From the NCBI RefSeq assembly GCF_000426485.1, contig NZ_AUFL01000008.1:124001-188000 (forward strand): DNA of 64,000 nt. The letters run 5' to 3'. Made by a program: the position numbers and the translations under genes. The notes under the pieces are model-generated. The model was given only the letters and a program-made list of their open reading frames with translations. It did no database searches and was not told the origin of the DNA. This DNA comes from Indolivaga capnocytophagoides DSM 22835 (GTDB lineage Bacteria; Bacteroidota; Bacteroidia; Bacteroidales; Dysgonomonadaceae). Numbering within the stretch: position 1 is the stretch's first letter; each line of letters opens with the position of its first letter. Of this stretch, positions 38,736 through 47,829 are shown piece after piece.

Positions 38736-40497
38736 TGTATGTTTCCTTTCCTATTGTCCAACGAACTGATTGTTGGTATTCGTTCCACATTTTTAAATAT
38801 ATTCCTTGTTTATCCAGTAAATCTTTATGTGTGCCTTGCTCTGCTATTTGTCCATTATCAATAACAAGAATCTGATCAGCATCAACAATGCTGGTCAAGC
38901 GATGAGCAATTATTAATACAGTTTTTCCTCTTGTCAATTCTTTCAATGCCCTATGTATCAAGTGTTCATTCTCAGGATCAGCAAAGGCCATTGCCTCGTC
39001 CAATACTACAATTGGAGCATTTTTCAATAGCGCCCGAGCTAAAACAATACGTTGCTGCTCTCCTCCTGACAGGTAAGTCCCCTCTACTCCTATTTTCGTT
39101 TGTAGTCCTAAAGGTTGTTTGTCTATTATCTCCCGACATTGAGCCATGTCCACAGCTTGGTTTACCTCATCCATTGTAGCATCCGGATTACCATATCGGA
39201 TATTGTCGAACAGAGTGGTTTTGAAAAGTTTTGTATTCTGAAACAGAAAAGATATTTTATCCATCAAATCTTCTGGAGTAATATCTTTTACATCGATTCC
39301 TCCGATGGATACTTGACCTTCAGCCGCATCCCAAAAACGAGGAATAAGGCGGGCAATGGTTGTTTTCCCGCTCCCCGAAGCTCCAACCAAAGCTACTGTT
39401 TTGCCTTCGGAGATAACAAAATTTATCTCATCGACAGCTGTTTGCTTAGCATCGGGATAAGTGAATGAAACTTTATTAAATGCGATATCGTATTTTCCCA
39501 TTTTTTTCGGATTGACTGAAATAGGTAGAGACGCAAAAGATGTCAGGTTATCAAGTCGTTCCATTGCTTCGTTCGTTTGTTCAAAAGCCTGCTCCAAATA
39601 CATACTTTTCATTATACTTTGAGAAAAAACAGGAGTTACCAACACATACAAGAAGAAGTTGAGTAAAATAGTAGTATAGTCACCTGAATAACCAATCAAT
39701 AAAATAGATATCGGCGCCAAAAAGAAAACAAATCCGTTGATAATAACTGTATATATTGACATCGGATGCTTCCACATAATAGTATAACTATATACCATCT
39801 GATTGTAACTCATAATTGCCTGATGAAAATTCTTAAACGAGTAAATTGTCTGCTGAAAGACTTTGACCACTGGAATTCCTCTTACATACTCTACTGCTTC
39901 GGTGTTCATTTCTTCGAGCGAAGTCATATAGCTTTTCATGAATTGCTGGGATTTGCAACCCATCATAGATGTCATAAGCATAAAAGAAATTATAATGGGT
40001 ATCACACATGCGATTCCAAGCTGCCAGTCGAAAATGAAAATAAAGATAATAGCCACAACCGGAATTATTATTGTAGCAGCAAGATCTGGCAGCTGATGCG
40101 CCAGAAAACCATGAGTAATACTTGCATTGTCATCTATTATCTTTCGGATACGGCCACTGGTATTGCTATCAAAGAATCCAAGTGGCATTTTTATCACTTT
40201 TCGCATAGCTTCACTCCGTATGTTAGACTCTACTCTGAATGCTGCAAGATGCGATGACATCAGAGCAGCAAAGTATAGAATAACACTTCCGGCGGCTGAT
40301 CCGGCAGCCCACCATGCATAAATTGTCACATCTTCCCCTGAAATACCTCTCGTTTCCAAAAGATTTTTGGCTATAAGCCAAATAAAAATAAAAGGCAGCA
40401 TACCCGCCAATGCACTGAATGCTGAAAGCACCATGGAGATAGGAAGAAGTATCTTCCGGCTCCCCATGTAATGTTGTAATTTTTTTAATGTATTCAT
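38728..40497 (-). CDS. ABC half-transporter, permease-ATPase fusion (first gene of pair)
   Basis: 589 residues with a membrane domain (to ~310) and an ATPase domain: Walker A GASGSGKTTIAR, signature LSGGEQQR, Walker B VVLDEAMAFADPENE. The FADPENE variant after Walker B is typical of YbtQ/IrtA-type siderophore ABC proteins, where it replaces the usual SLD. It is the first gene of the two-gene operon; a TetR operator lies 44 bp upstream of its start. Confidence 0.88.
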   Translation of the reverse strand: MNTLKKLQHYMGSRKILLPISMVLSAFSALAGMLPFIFIWLIAKNLLETRGISGEDVTIYAWWAAGSAAGSVILYFAALMSSHLAAFRVESNIRSEAMRKVIKMPLGFFDSNTSGRIRKIIDDNASITHGFLAHQLPDLAATIIIPVVAIIFIFIFDWQLGIACVIPIIISFMLMTSMMGCKSQQFMKSYMTSLEEMNTEAVEYVRGIPVVKVFQQTIYSFKNFHQAIMSYNQMVYSYTIMWKHPMSIYTVIINGFVFFLAPISILLIGYSGDYTTILLNFFLYVLVTPVFSQSIMKSMYLEQAFEQTNEAMERLDNLTSFASLPISVNPKKMGKYDIAFNKVSFTYPDAKQTAVDEINFVISEGKTVALVGASGSGKTTIARLIPRFWDAAEGQVSIGGIDVKDITPEDLMDKISFLFQNTKLFKTTLFDNIRYGNPDATMDEVNQAVDMAQCREIIDKQPLGLQTKIGVEGTYLSGGEQQRIVLARALLKNAPIVVLDEAMAFADPENEHLIHRALKELTRGKTVLIIAHRLTSIVDADQILVIDNGQIAEQGTHKDLLDKQGIYLKMWNEYQQSVRWTIGKETYNA

Positions 40498-40540
40498 ACG
40501 ATCATATTATATATTTACTAAGTTAAGTTTAATCAATAGC

Positions 40541-40551
40541 GAACAATGTTC
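40541..40551. promoter_or_regulatory. TetR operator upstream of the ABC operon
   Basis: GAACAATGTTC is a perfect 11-bp palindrome around a central A, in the context AATAGCGAACAATGTTC. The same 11-mer lies at 41212-41222 just upstream of the tetR gene. Confidence 0.7.
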
Positions 40552-40561
40552 TATTTTGTTC

Positions 40562-40592
40562 AAAAAAGAAGGGAGGCCATCGTTAGCCTCCC
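40562..40592 (-). terminator. Terminator of the tetR gene
   Basis: On the minus strand GGGAGGC-loop-GCCTCCC (40571-40592) is followed by TTCTTTTTT (40562-40570), right after the tetR stop. Confidence 0.85.
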
Positions 40593-40593
40593 T

Positions 40594-41202
40594 TTATATT
40601 CCTGTTAATTCGCGCCATCCGGCAATCTGAAACCGAAAGTATTCTCTGAAAAATTCCCTGATCTTATGTTTTTCCATATCGTGCGTTACAATTTCACCTA
40701 CAATACTCACCATAAATGCACATAGGGTATGAGTAAAAAAAGACGAAACCTCCTGTACTTGCGGATAATAGTTCTTCACTATTGCTTTGTGATTATTCGA
40801 AACGTCGGTAAGATACTCGGTAAGAGTTTCCCTAAAATTTTCCATTGTTGAACCTTGCGAGTAAAAAAGTAAAAGCCGGATTTCTTCCTTATACTTTATC
40901 AGCAATTGTATATACACATCCACAGTTTCTTCCTGATAAGCACGGGTAGACATAAAATTGAAGTCTATATACTTTTCTGTATGTTTGTCTTTTACAAAAG
41001 CAAACAAATCATCTCTGGCAGGTGATACAATTTCAAGAAATATTTCATCTTTATTCTTGAAATAGTTATAAATATTGCTCAATCCTACATTTGCATCCTT
41101 TGCAATAGTACGCATGGATGCATCTTTAAAGCCTCTTAGTATAAACTCCTTTCGGGCGGCTCGTAGTATAGATCTATATTTATCGTCTTTTAATACCCTC
41201 AT
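40594..41202 (-). CDS. TetR-family repressor of the siderophore-type ABC operon
   Basis: 202 residues from ATG 41202; the frame extends to a TTG at 41217 that lies inside the operator and is rejected. The N-terminal helix-turn-helix is typical (ILRAARKEFILRGFKDASMR, TIAKDANVGLSNIYNYFKNKDEIF). The C-terminal ligand domain is unremarkable. Identical palindromes in front of this gene and of the ABC operon show a simple repressor circuit. The inducer is unknown; a siderophore or a transported compound are options. Confidence 0.9.
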   Translation of the reverse strand: MRVLKDDKYRSILRAARKEFILRGFKDASMRTIAKDANVGLSNIYNYFKNKDEIFLEIVSPARDDLFAFVKDKHTEKYIDFNFMSTRAYQEETVDVYIQLLIKYKEEIRLLLFYSQGSTMENFRETLTEYLTDVSNNHKAIVKNYYPQVQEVSSFFTHTLCAFMVSIVGEIVTHDMEKHKIREFFREYFRFQIAGWRELTGI

Positions 41203-41211
41203 TTCAATAGA

Positions 41212-41222
41212 GAACAATGTTC
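41212..41222. promoter_or_regulatory. TetR operator upstream of tetR (autoregulation)
   Basis: A second copy of GAACAATGTTC lies 10 bp upstream of the chosen tetR start, in the context AATAGAGAACAATGTTC. Finding the same long palindrome at both genes is strong evidence for the operator. Confidence 0.7.
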
Positions 41223-41458
41223 ATTAATTGAATCCAAAATAACAACTATGAACGAAATAGTACAATCACCATTTCTTGGTATTTTAACTTATTTGAATAC
41301 CTAGAAATATTACATAATTCATTCAGATAATAATTTCAGGAAGGAATCAATAAACCTATATATTTCCCGTCCCAATATTCTGTCATAAAATCTAATAAGT
41401 TATATCTCTTCTTCATCCAGCAAGTTAATACGAGGCTTTTTTTGTAAAAAGAATAAAT

Positions 41459-41869
41459 ATGAATGCAGAACAAATATTAAAAGAGCATAGCGTCAAGAAA
41501 ACGGTTTGTCGTAAATGTATTATAGATAAACTGATAGAAAGCGATGACACTGTCGTAACTGAGAATGAAATCAAAGATGTATTTTTAGACTTATTCGATC
41601 GTGTCACTTTTTACCGCTCTCTGAAAACATTAGAAGAAGCCAAAGTGATACATCATATTGTACTGAACAACACTACAGTAAAATATGCCTTAAGCAGCCA
41701 GTTTGTTTTATCAAAGGTACATCCGTATTTTCATTGCACTCATTGTGATAAAGTTACTTGTTTAGATTTTTCTCTATTAGATGAAAATCTACTTTTACCT
41801 TCAGGATATCAAGTTGAATCAGCTCAAATTTTGCTTGAGGGTATATGTCCTGATTGTTTTAAAAAATAA
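41459..41869 (+). CDS. Fur-family metal-responsive regulator
   Basis: 136 residues. A winged-helix domain (residues ~5-80, DRVTFYRSLKTLEEAKVIHHI) precedes the dimerisation/metal domain with HPYFHCTHCDKVTC and a final CPDC, giving two CXXC pairs for structural zinc. Fur, Zur or PerR cannot be separated by eye. It stands next to iron-uptake genes but has its own divergent promoter region (41223-41458), where I see no clear box beyond a weak TTTTTTTG. Confidence 0.88.
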   Translation: MNAEQILKEHSVKKTVCRKCIIDKLIESDDTVVTENEIKDVFLDLFDRVTFYRSLKTLEEAKVIHHIVLNNTTVKYALSSQFVLSKVHPYFHCTHCDKVTCLDFSLLDENLLLPSGYQVESAQILLEGICPDCFKK

Positions 41870-42049
41870 ATCCGAATACAATTTAATATATTCGGATCTT
41901 AAGACGTAATTTTTTCCAGAAGGAATAGGAAAATCCTGATTATACTCATCTCTATTTGATTTTTTTACATTGGATTCACTCAAATTAGCGATATGAGCTG
42001 ATAGTTCTTTTTAGTTATTCTTGAGTAATATTTCTTTGACTGATTCCAT
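41819..42049 (-). pseudogene. Remnant of a small unknown gene with one internal stop
   Basis: From ATG 42049 a frame of 77 codons runs to a TGA at 41819, broken by a TAA at codon 13 (42011-42013). The translation looks protein-like: MESVKEILLKNN, stop, KELSAHIANLSE, then NQDFPIPSGKNYVLRSEYIK. The end overlaps the fur-like gene on the opposite strand by 51 bp, suggesting that the true 3' part was lost. I do not recognise the family. Confidence 0.4.
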
Positions 42050-42147
42050 AATGCATATTTTTAATTAAAAATAAATCAGGTTGCAAATGTGATATGAATA
42101 CAATATGAATACAATTGTGTTATTGTTTCATTTATGGAAAATGATTG

Positions 42148-42460
42148 CATTTGTTGAAAATTTTATTAGATCTGGCAAAAAGCTTAGCTGTAGAGGAGAT
42201 TCAATGTTTTTATAATAAGGATCATACCTTTATATCTCCAAACGTTATATGCGAGAGGAAAGAGTATTTACTTGTTAGTGGTTCGTCGGGTTGAGGGAAA
42301 ACAACATCATTGCACTTGATAGCAGATCTGATAATCTCTGGAGACCGAATATCTATGTGGCGGAAATGGATATTATCCAATTAAAAAAGAACTTCGACAG
42401 ATATAGAGGACCAGAAATTAGACGACTGCATTTTTTTGTTTTTTGTGGAATCTGTAGCTA
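42148..42460 (+). pseudogene. Degraded ABC transporter ATPase fragment
   Basis: Frame 1 reads LLDLAKSLAVEEIQCF... then YLLVSGSSG, a TGA stop (42292-42294), GKTTSLHLIADLIISG: a Walker A loop GSSGxGKTT with the serine codon turned into a stop. A frameshift near 42340 leads to IYVAEMDIIQLKKNFDRYRG and PEIRRLHFFVF, which resembles the region before the Q-loop of LolD-type ATPases. The rest of the gene is gone. Between 42548 and 42828 nothing else is recognisable. Confidence 0.7.
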
Positions 42461-42520
42461 TTAACTTTCCAATATCCACATCTTGATGACTGATAATAGT
42501 TAAGTGTGGGAATGAAAAAG

Positions 42521-42547
42521 ACTCCCTAAAAGTTTATCTTAGGGAGT
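42521..42547. terminator. Bidirectional terminator-like hairpin
   Basis: ACTCCCTAA and TTAGGGAGT form a perfect 9-bp stem; on the minus strand CTTTTT follows directly, and on the plus strand a T-run follows after a few bases. It may end the minus-strand polysaccharide operon about 280 bp after the GH29 stop, or be left from the ABC gene. Confidence 0.6.
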
Positions 42548-42828
42548 TTCTTCATGTTTTTTTAGTGTATACCTATAAGAGAATATATTTTAATGATTGA
42601 ATTTTGACTGATTTATACGTTGCATATCGGATTTATTGAATTTTACAGTACAGATTATTGAAGTATACTAAACCAATTCAATACCCTCCCAAAACCATCT
42701 TCTTAATAAGATCATCACCATTCGCAATTCAATACAGACACCTCTCCTCCTAATAGAATCCTAAATTATTCTGCTTCAATCATACTTGAAGTAACATATA
42801 TAGAGACAATAAAAACTTCATTCTTTCT

Positions 42829-44718
42829 TTATATTTCGGGTCTTACATTCTTATTCAATTCTACAGCAATTATAGTCAAATCTCCTTGAATAGGATTGAT
42901 ACCATTTAATATAATATTCTGATCCTTGCGGCTGGTATTAATATTTTCTTTCGTATAAACGTTATAAGCCTTAAGAACCTTCATTCCTTTATTGACCGGA
43001 GGCATTGTAAATGAATCTCTGGTGTATTCTCCTAAGAAGTAAACATAAATAACATTATCCTTATAGCAGAATCCATACTGCCCATCTACCGGTTGCCAAG
43101 GACCACCCCGTGTTCCATAGACTGCTCCAGATGTATTATTAACCCAATCTCCAAAATCCAAAAGACGCTTTTCATAATTTTCAGGAATATTGCCATGTCT
43201 ATCAGGCCCAACATTTACAAGGAAACACATATTACGCACTATACAATCGGCAAAAATCCGCTTAATTGCACTCAATGACATAATTTTGGAGGAGTCCTCA
43301 GCCATCTTTGTATATCCCCATCCGGGGGCTAATGTAAAACATTTCTCTACAACACCACCTCTTATTTCACCTTTCACAGCACCACCTCCTTCTTCATTAG
43401 TGTAGTCGCCGACCCATCCACTACGTATATTACTTACGATGTCAGGTTGGTATTTACGTACAATTCCCATCAAACCTAAGGGCTTGTCGGTACTCTCTTC
43501 TACATCCTGAAAATAAGGATTTACAGGCCATTGATTATCGTTTCGCATATATTTTCCCGATTCCCAAAAGTATGCTCCATCAGCATCCGATCCCTGTTGC
43601 CCTAACCAACCTCCGTCCCAGAATAATTGATCTATTTTTCCGTACTTTGTCATTAATTCTTTGGTCTGGCAGTAAAGTTCTTCTTTCATTAAACGGGCAT
43701 TTTCTTTATGCCAAGAGGCTGTAGTATAGCCAAATTTATTGGGTTTACAATCGGTTCCGGTTACATCATAGTATCCGGGGAAACGCCAATTGATGAGGGT
43801 CTTATAAAGACCGACTTTCAGTCCGCCTTCACGACAGGCTTCTACGTACTCTTTTACAAAATCACGATTATGAGTCTGTTTAGCTGTAAAAGCATTTATG
43901 TATTTACTTTCAAATAATGCATATCCATCATGATGCTGGGTAGTCAGACTCATGTATCTGGCTCCGATTCGTTTCGCTAAATCCACCAACTTCTGAGCAT
44001 CAAAATCTTTCGCATCGAAATATAAGTCTCCAGATATAGGGTAAGCTAATTTTCGGTATTCTTCGGGATCAACACCTTGGTTTTCCATATACCATTCTCC
44101 TTTTGCAGGTCCGGCATAAAGTCCCCAGTGAATAAACATACCTATTTTATCATCAAGCATCCATTGTATTTTCTCGTCAGGTTGCATTTCTATTCCCAAA
44201 TCAGATTTAACTTCCCTTTTCAGGGCATTAGGTATGCCTGTATAAGTAATCTCTTTATAATCACCTATACGCTGAATACTTACTTCATCGATCCATGCGA
44301 AAGTATTTCCTTGGGAATTACCGAATATAACACCAAGGTCTACAGTGTTTTGGTTGGTTGTGATATTAAGTATACGTTCAAATTTAGTCCAGGTAGCGAG
44401 AGCTGTCGTTATACTTATATTATTTTTGCCTAAGTTGGACGTTTGTACAGTCATATCATCCGCACCGCTTTCTGTTCGCATCCAGACCGTCAGATTGTAA
44501 CGGGAAGCCGATTGTACCGGAAAGGATAAAACAAGATTGGTATTAGGCGATAATTTCAAAGCTTTGCCTTTATATGCTCCTTGTTCAACAACCTCAGCTT
44601 TTCCTTTTTTCACGACCCAATTCTGTGGTTCATCAAAGGAGAAAGGTGTTAGATTTTGTGCAGATATTGTTATGGAAATAAACAATAAAAATACACTTAG
44701 TTTTAGTTTTTGCGTCAT
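42829..44718 (-). CDS. GH29 alpha-L-fucosidase with N-terminal carbohydrate-binding-like domain
   Basis: 629 residues; signal peptide ending ISAQ near residue 21. Residues ~22-155 form a galactose-binding-like beta-sandwich (YNLTVWMRTESGADDM, FAWIDEVSIQRI). The GH29 barrel starts near 185 with KIGMFIHWGLYAG, then SLTTQHHDGYALF and the likely nucleophile Asp368 in LFWDGGW. The C-terminal beta domain ends the protein. It would remove terminal L-fucose in the periplasm. It is the last gene of the minus-strand operon, 27 bp after the GH43 gene. Confidence 0.92.
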   Translation of the reverse strand: MTQKLKLSVFLLFISITISAQNLTPFSFDEPQNWVVKKGKAEVVEQGAYKGKALKLSPNTNLVLSFPVQSASRYNLTVWMRTESGADDMTVQTSNLGKNNISITTALATWTKFERILNITTNQNTVDLGVIFGNSQGNTFAWIDEVSIQRIGDYKEITYTGIPNALKREVKSDLGIEMQPDEKIQWMLDDKIGMFIHWGLYAGPAKGEWYMENQGVDPEEYRKLAYPISGDLYFDAKDFDAQKLVDLAKRIGARYMSLTTQHHDGYALFESKYINAFTAKQTHNRDFVKEYVEACREGGLKVGLYKTLINWRFPGYYDVTGTDCKPNKFGYTTASWHKENARLMKEELYCQTKELMTKYGKIDQLFWDGGWLGQQGSDADGAYFWESGKYMRNDNQWPVNPYFQDVEESTDKPLGLMGIVRKYQPDIVSNIRSGWVGDYTNEEGGGAVKGEIRGGVVEKCFTLAPGWGYTKMAEDSSKIMSLSAIKRIFADCIVRNMCFLVNVGPDRHGNIPENYEKRLLDFGDWVNNTSGAVYGTRGGPWQPVDGQYGFCYKDNVIYVYFLGEYTRDSFTMPPVNKGMKVLKAYNVYTKENINTSRKDQNIILNGINPIQGDLTIIAVELNKNVRPEI

Positions 44719-44745
44719 ATTATTTTAATTTCAGTTTTAAATAAG

Positions 44746-46125
44746 TCATTTGATAAAAGATAATTTCCATATAGAAGGTTTATTTTTATTATCCCATTTA
44801 TTAAAAGTAATTCTGATAAAGGTTGCCGAATCATTTATCGGTATAGAAACAGGTGATCCTGATATTCCATATTCGCTATAGTCAGAAACCAGCTTCCAGT
44901 TTTTTTCATCTGTCGAAGATTCTATTTTTATAAAATAATCCTTCCATGGGTATTCAAATTTTATCTTCATGGAACCAAAATGAGTATTATCTTCAAAACT
45001 GCATATAATAGTAGTAAGATTGTCTCTCGAAGAAGGTTCCCATCGGGTTGCATTATTGTCATCTATGATATTTTTCACCGACAAGTATTTGTTTTGTTCA
45101 CTACTCGCTGTAATAAGTTTTGGTTTGATGTATTCTATTTCTTCCTTTACCAGATTAGGAAAGGATACAGTAAGGGCCGGGGAAATGTTCTTAATTAAAA
45201 GGGTTGTGTCATCATACGCTAATTCGTTGATACAAATTTGCCTTAAGGCTGTACCTGTAACAAACGGCAAGCTATGTCGATGATACAAAATATAATGCTT
45301 CTCTTTGTAATCGAATATTGTATGATGTCCGGGACCATATACTTGCAGGCTGTCATTTGTTTTGAGTATCGGACTGTTATCGGCTTCAATAAATGGACCT
45401 AATGGATTATCCCCTATTGCATAACGTACCTCATAGGTTTTATCAATGGTTTTTCCTTGAGAATAAGTTAGAAAATATTTTCCATTGTGTTTTACCATAA
45501 AAGGAGCTTCGAAGTAATGACTTGGAGTTATTTCTTTAGGTTCTGTTTTGACTGAAGACATGTCTTCGTTGAGTTCAGCGACGAAACAATGGCCATTAAC
45601 CCATTCCCAGCCGGATCCCCAATAGAGATATGCTTTACCATTGGAGCCAATGTAAGCCTCTGCATCTATAACATGATAATAGAGGCTGGTGTCGAATAGT
45701 ATCATTGGCTTATTGTCTAAGATATTCTTCCATGGCCCCAGAGGATGATCGGCTTTTCCACACCAAACTTCCGATCCTACTGAAACATACATATAAAAAG
45801 TATTTCCTTTTCTGATAACAGAGGGAGCCCACACATTATTATGGTTTGATTTTTCAGATGTACATGCCGCCTTAGTCGGCCAATTTAGTTTATGAAAAGT
45901 CCAATTCTGAAAGTCCTCAGATACCCAACAACCCAAAAATTCAGCACCCCACGGATCAACTGTAGCATATATGAAAAATTTGCCCTCATATTCAACAATT
46001 GAAGGATCGGCAAAATATCCCGGGATAATCGGGTTATTAAGTTCAATGTGCGCTTTCGGAATTGTTTCACTAATGCAAGCCTGAAAAAATACAGATGCGA
46101 GCAATATCAAATAAATACATCTCAT
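44746..46125 (-). CDS. GH43 lipoprotein glycosidase
   Basis: 459 residues from ATG 46125, chosen because a lipoprotein signal follows directly (FFQAC) and it clears the upstream gene by 11 bp; the earlier in-frame ATG at 46170 would overlap that gene. The five-bladed propeller shows FADPSIVEY (general base Asp), NVWAPSVI, VIDAEAYIG and HYFEAPFMVKH (acid Glu). The C-terminal ~130 residues look like a discoidin-type binding domain (NATRWEPSSRDNLT). Activity is likely on alpha-L-arabinofuranose or beta-D-xylose side chains. Confidence 0.88.
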   Translation of the reverse strand: MRCIYLILLASVFFQACISETIPKAHIELNNPIIPGYFADPSIVEYEGKFFIYATVDPWGAEFLGCWVSEDFQNWTFHKLNWPTKAACTSEKSNHNNVWAPSVIRKGNTFYMYVSVGSEVWCGKADHPLGPWKNILDNKPMILFDTSLYYHVIDAEAYIGSNGKAYLYWGSGWEWVNGHCFVAELNEDMSSVKTEPKEITPSHYFEAPFMVKHNGKYFLTYSQGKTIDKTYEVRYAIGDNPLGPFIEADNSPILKTNDSLQVYGPGHHTIFDYKEKHYILYHRHSLPFVTGTALRQICINELAYDDTTLLIKNISPALTVSFPNLVKEEIEYIKPKLITASSEQNKYLSVKNIIDDNNATRWEPSSRDNLTTIICSFEDNTHFGSMKIKFEYPWKDYFIKIESSTDEKNWKLVSDYSEYGISGSPVSIPINDSATFIRITFNKWDNKNKPSIWKLSFIK

Positions 46126-46136
46126 ATTTTTAAATA

Positions 46137-47267
46137 TTAATAATCTGGTAGGTTCCACTTGTCTCTCCATTTCAGTACAGGTAATCCATCTTCAAATTTT
46201 ACAGGTAACCATATATATCTTCCGTCAATTGGATTTTGCGGATTCCACCGGTCTCCCATAAATATAAACCGGTCTGATTCTCCTGCAACAGGTAATACAT
46301 ATGTGCTTTGAGAATGAAATGTAAATGCTGAATCATCTCCTTGACAGGGACTATTATGCTGAGTCCATGGGCCCCATATTGATGTAGAAGAGAACATTCT
46401 GGCCTCATTGGGTTTCCAACCTGTACAACCCGAAGTTATCATCCAATATGTTCCGTCCTTTTTGAAAACGGCTGGAGCTTCGTTGTATTTGCCCGGAAAT
46501 ATTCGAATATATTTACCTGTATATTGCAAGTAATCATCAGTAAGTTCTGCTATATGCAGAGCTCCGTTGTCTTCGGAAGAATAAATGTGATATGCCTTAT
46601 CGTTATCGTCAACAAATAAAGTCATATCGCGACTCATCTGACCTTCTTTAAAATTTTTCCGGACAAAAAGCCCCGTCTCAACTGCTTGTAACCATTCCGG
46701 AGTCCACGCCTTTTTCAATATTTCTTTGTCCTCCTCATTTTCTTTTTGCTGATCATATGAAAGGTTTTCAGGCCATATCCCGGCGTTTACTCGACTATTA
46801 CGAACAAGTGTGTATGGCCCGGTTGGCGTATCACTTATTGCAATACCGACATGAGCTGAATTATAACCTTGATCTTTCAGTTCAAGATGAAAATACATCA
46901 AGAATTTATTTGTCTTCTTATTATAAATTACTTTAGGTCTTTCTATAATACAATCTTTTACGATGGGGCTGTCTGGATTATCCGAGACAGGTAAAGCTAT
47001 CTTTTCAAATGACCAGTTATACAGATCTTTTGATGAATAACAAGTAACTCCCACCAATGCATTGTTAGAGAATTGTCCTTTGTGTTCTCCAAACCAATAG
47101 TATGTTCCTTCGTAAAAGAGTATTCCTCCACCATGAGCATTTATTATGTCAGCATTTGTGTCAAACCAAAGTTTTCCGGGATGAAAATCTATATATTTGA
47201 TAACTTGTGCCCTTAAGACTAAACTAAAGATTAATAAGAAAATAGAGCAATACATTTTGATATTCAT
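46137..47267 (-). CDS. GH43 family enzyme of the exo-beta-1,3-galactanase-like type
   Basis: 376 residues with a signal peptide ending LVLRAQ and no lipobox. The N-terminal motif INAHGGGILFYEGTYYWFGE is typical of the GH43 subfamilies related to galactan 1,3-beta-galactosidase, in which the usual N-terminal catalytic Asp is replaced. SRDMTLFVDDNDKAYHIYSS and YNEAPAVFKKDGTYWMI supply the other active-site residues. The subfamily (24 or 34) cannot be fixed by eye. With GH29 it hints at an arabinogalactan-type substrate. Confidence 0.82.
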   Translation of the reverse strand: MNIKMYCSIFLLIFSLVLRAQVIKYIDFHPGKLWFDTNADIINAHGGGILFYEGTYYWFGEHKGQFSNNALVGVTCYSSKDLYNWSFEKIALPVSDNPDSPIVKDCIIERPKVIYNKKTNKFLMYFHLELKDQGYNSAHVGIAISDTPTGPYTLVRNSRVNAGIWPENLSYDQQKENEEDKEILKKAWTPEWLQAVETGLFVRKNFKEGQMSRDMTLFVDDNDKAYHIYSSEDNGALHIAELTDDYLQYTGKYIRIFPGKYNEAPAVFKKDGTYWMITSGCTGWKPNEARMFSSTSIWGPWTQHNSPCQGDDSAFTFHSQSTYVLPVAGESDRFIFMGDRWNPQNPIDGRYIWLPVKFEDGLPVLKWRDKWNLPDY

Positions 47268-47286
47268 AATAATTTTGTATTTATAA

Positions 47287-47314
47287 CTCAGGCAGGACTA
47301 GGATCCTGCCTGAG
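47287..47314 (-). other. Strong hairpin between binding-protein and enzyme genes
   Basis: CTCAGGCAGGA and TCCTGCCTGAG make a perfect 11-bp GC-rich stem with a 6-base loop. No U-tract follows on the minus strand. It separates susC/susD/lipoprotein from the three glycosidase genes and may lower expression of the latter. Confidence 0.6.
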
Positions 47315-47334
47315 CTGCTTTATTATTTAAATTA

Positions 47335-47811
47335 TCACTTTATAAAACTGCTTATTACAATAGTCCAATCTTTGTAATTGCCAGATGCGGATGTCACACG
47401 ATAAGTATATGTTTTTCCCGAATAGTCTCCCAATGTACCTAAAACCGGGGCACCATTTAGAGGAGTAACCTTAGCTCCACGAGATACAGTCAGCATACAG
47501 GCTATTTTAGAAAGACTTACCTCATCTCTTATCTCTGAGGTAAAATTTCCGCTTGTACCAGGTACAGTTATATTCAATAACACTTCAAGCTTTTCGGTAT
47601 TGATTACTTTAGTAATATCCAGACCTTTAAAGTATAAGGTGTATATGCCTTCTACATTAGATTCAACAGCCCATCTGTGCTCAAATTCTATATTGGAAAC
47701 TTCACATTCGACAGAGTATTCCGATTCATCGATGTCCGAGTTCAGACAAGAGCTGAATAATGCAGTCCCCAATAATGTTCCTATTATTAAGTATAAAAAT
47801 TTCTTCATCAT
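47335..47811 (-). CDS. Small lipoprotein of the second polysaccharide locus
   Basis: 158 residues with lipobox SSC near residue 22 followed by acidic residues (DIDESE). The rest is a predicted beta domain: two short Ig-like strands and a C-terminal TYRVTSASGNYKDWTIVIS of the kind found in DUF5018-type surface proteins. It starts 18 bp after susD and probably acts as an accessory surface glycan-binding protein. The binding role is inferred from position. Confidence 0.75.
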   Translation of the reverse strand: MMKKFLYLIIGTLLGTALFSSCLNSDIDESEYSVECEVSNIEFEHRWAVESNVEGIYTLYFKGLDITKVINTEKLEVLLNITVPGTSGNFTSEIRDEVSLSKIACMLTVSRGAKVTPLNGAPVLGTLGDYSGKTYTYRVTSASGNYKDWTIVISSFIK

Positions 47812-47829
47812 TTTATTCTTTATAAAATA

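Noticed and set aside
37005..40497. Multidrug exporter as the main call for the ABC pair
   Set aside because: The FADPENE variant after Walker B and the siderophore neighbourhood favour a YbtPQ/IrtAB-type importer, though export is not excluded.
42094..42122. Direct repeat of ATATGAATACAA and an AATACAATTGTGTT dyad as a metal-regulator box
   Set aside because: It lies among gene remnants with no intact gene downstream, and the pattern is simple AT-rich sequence.
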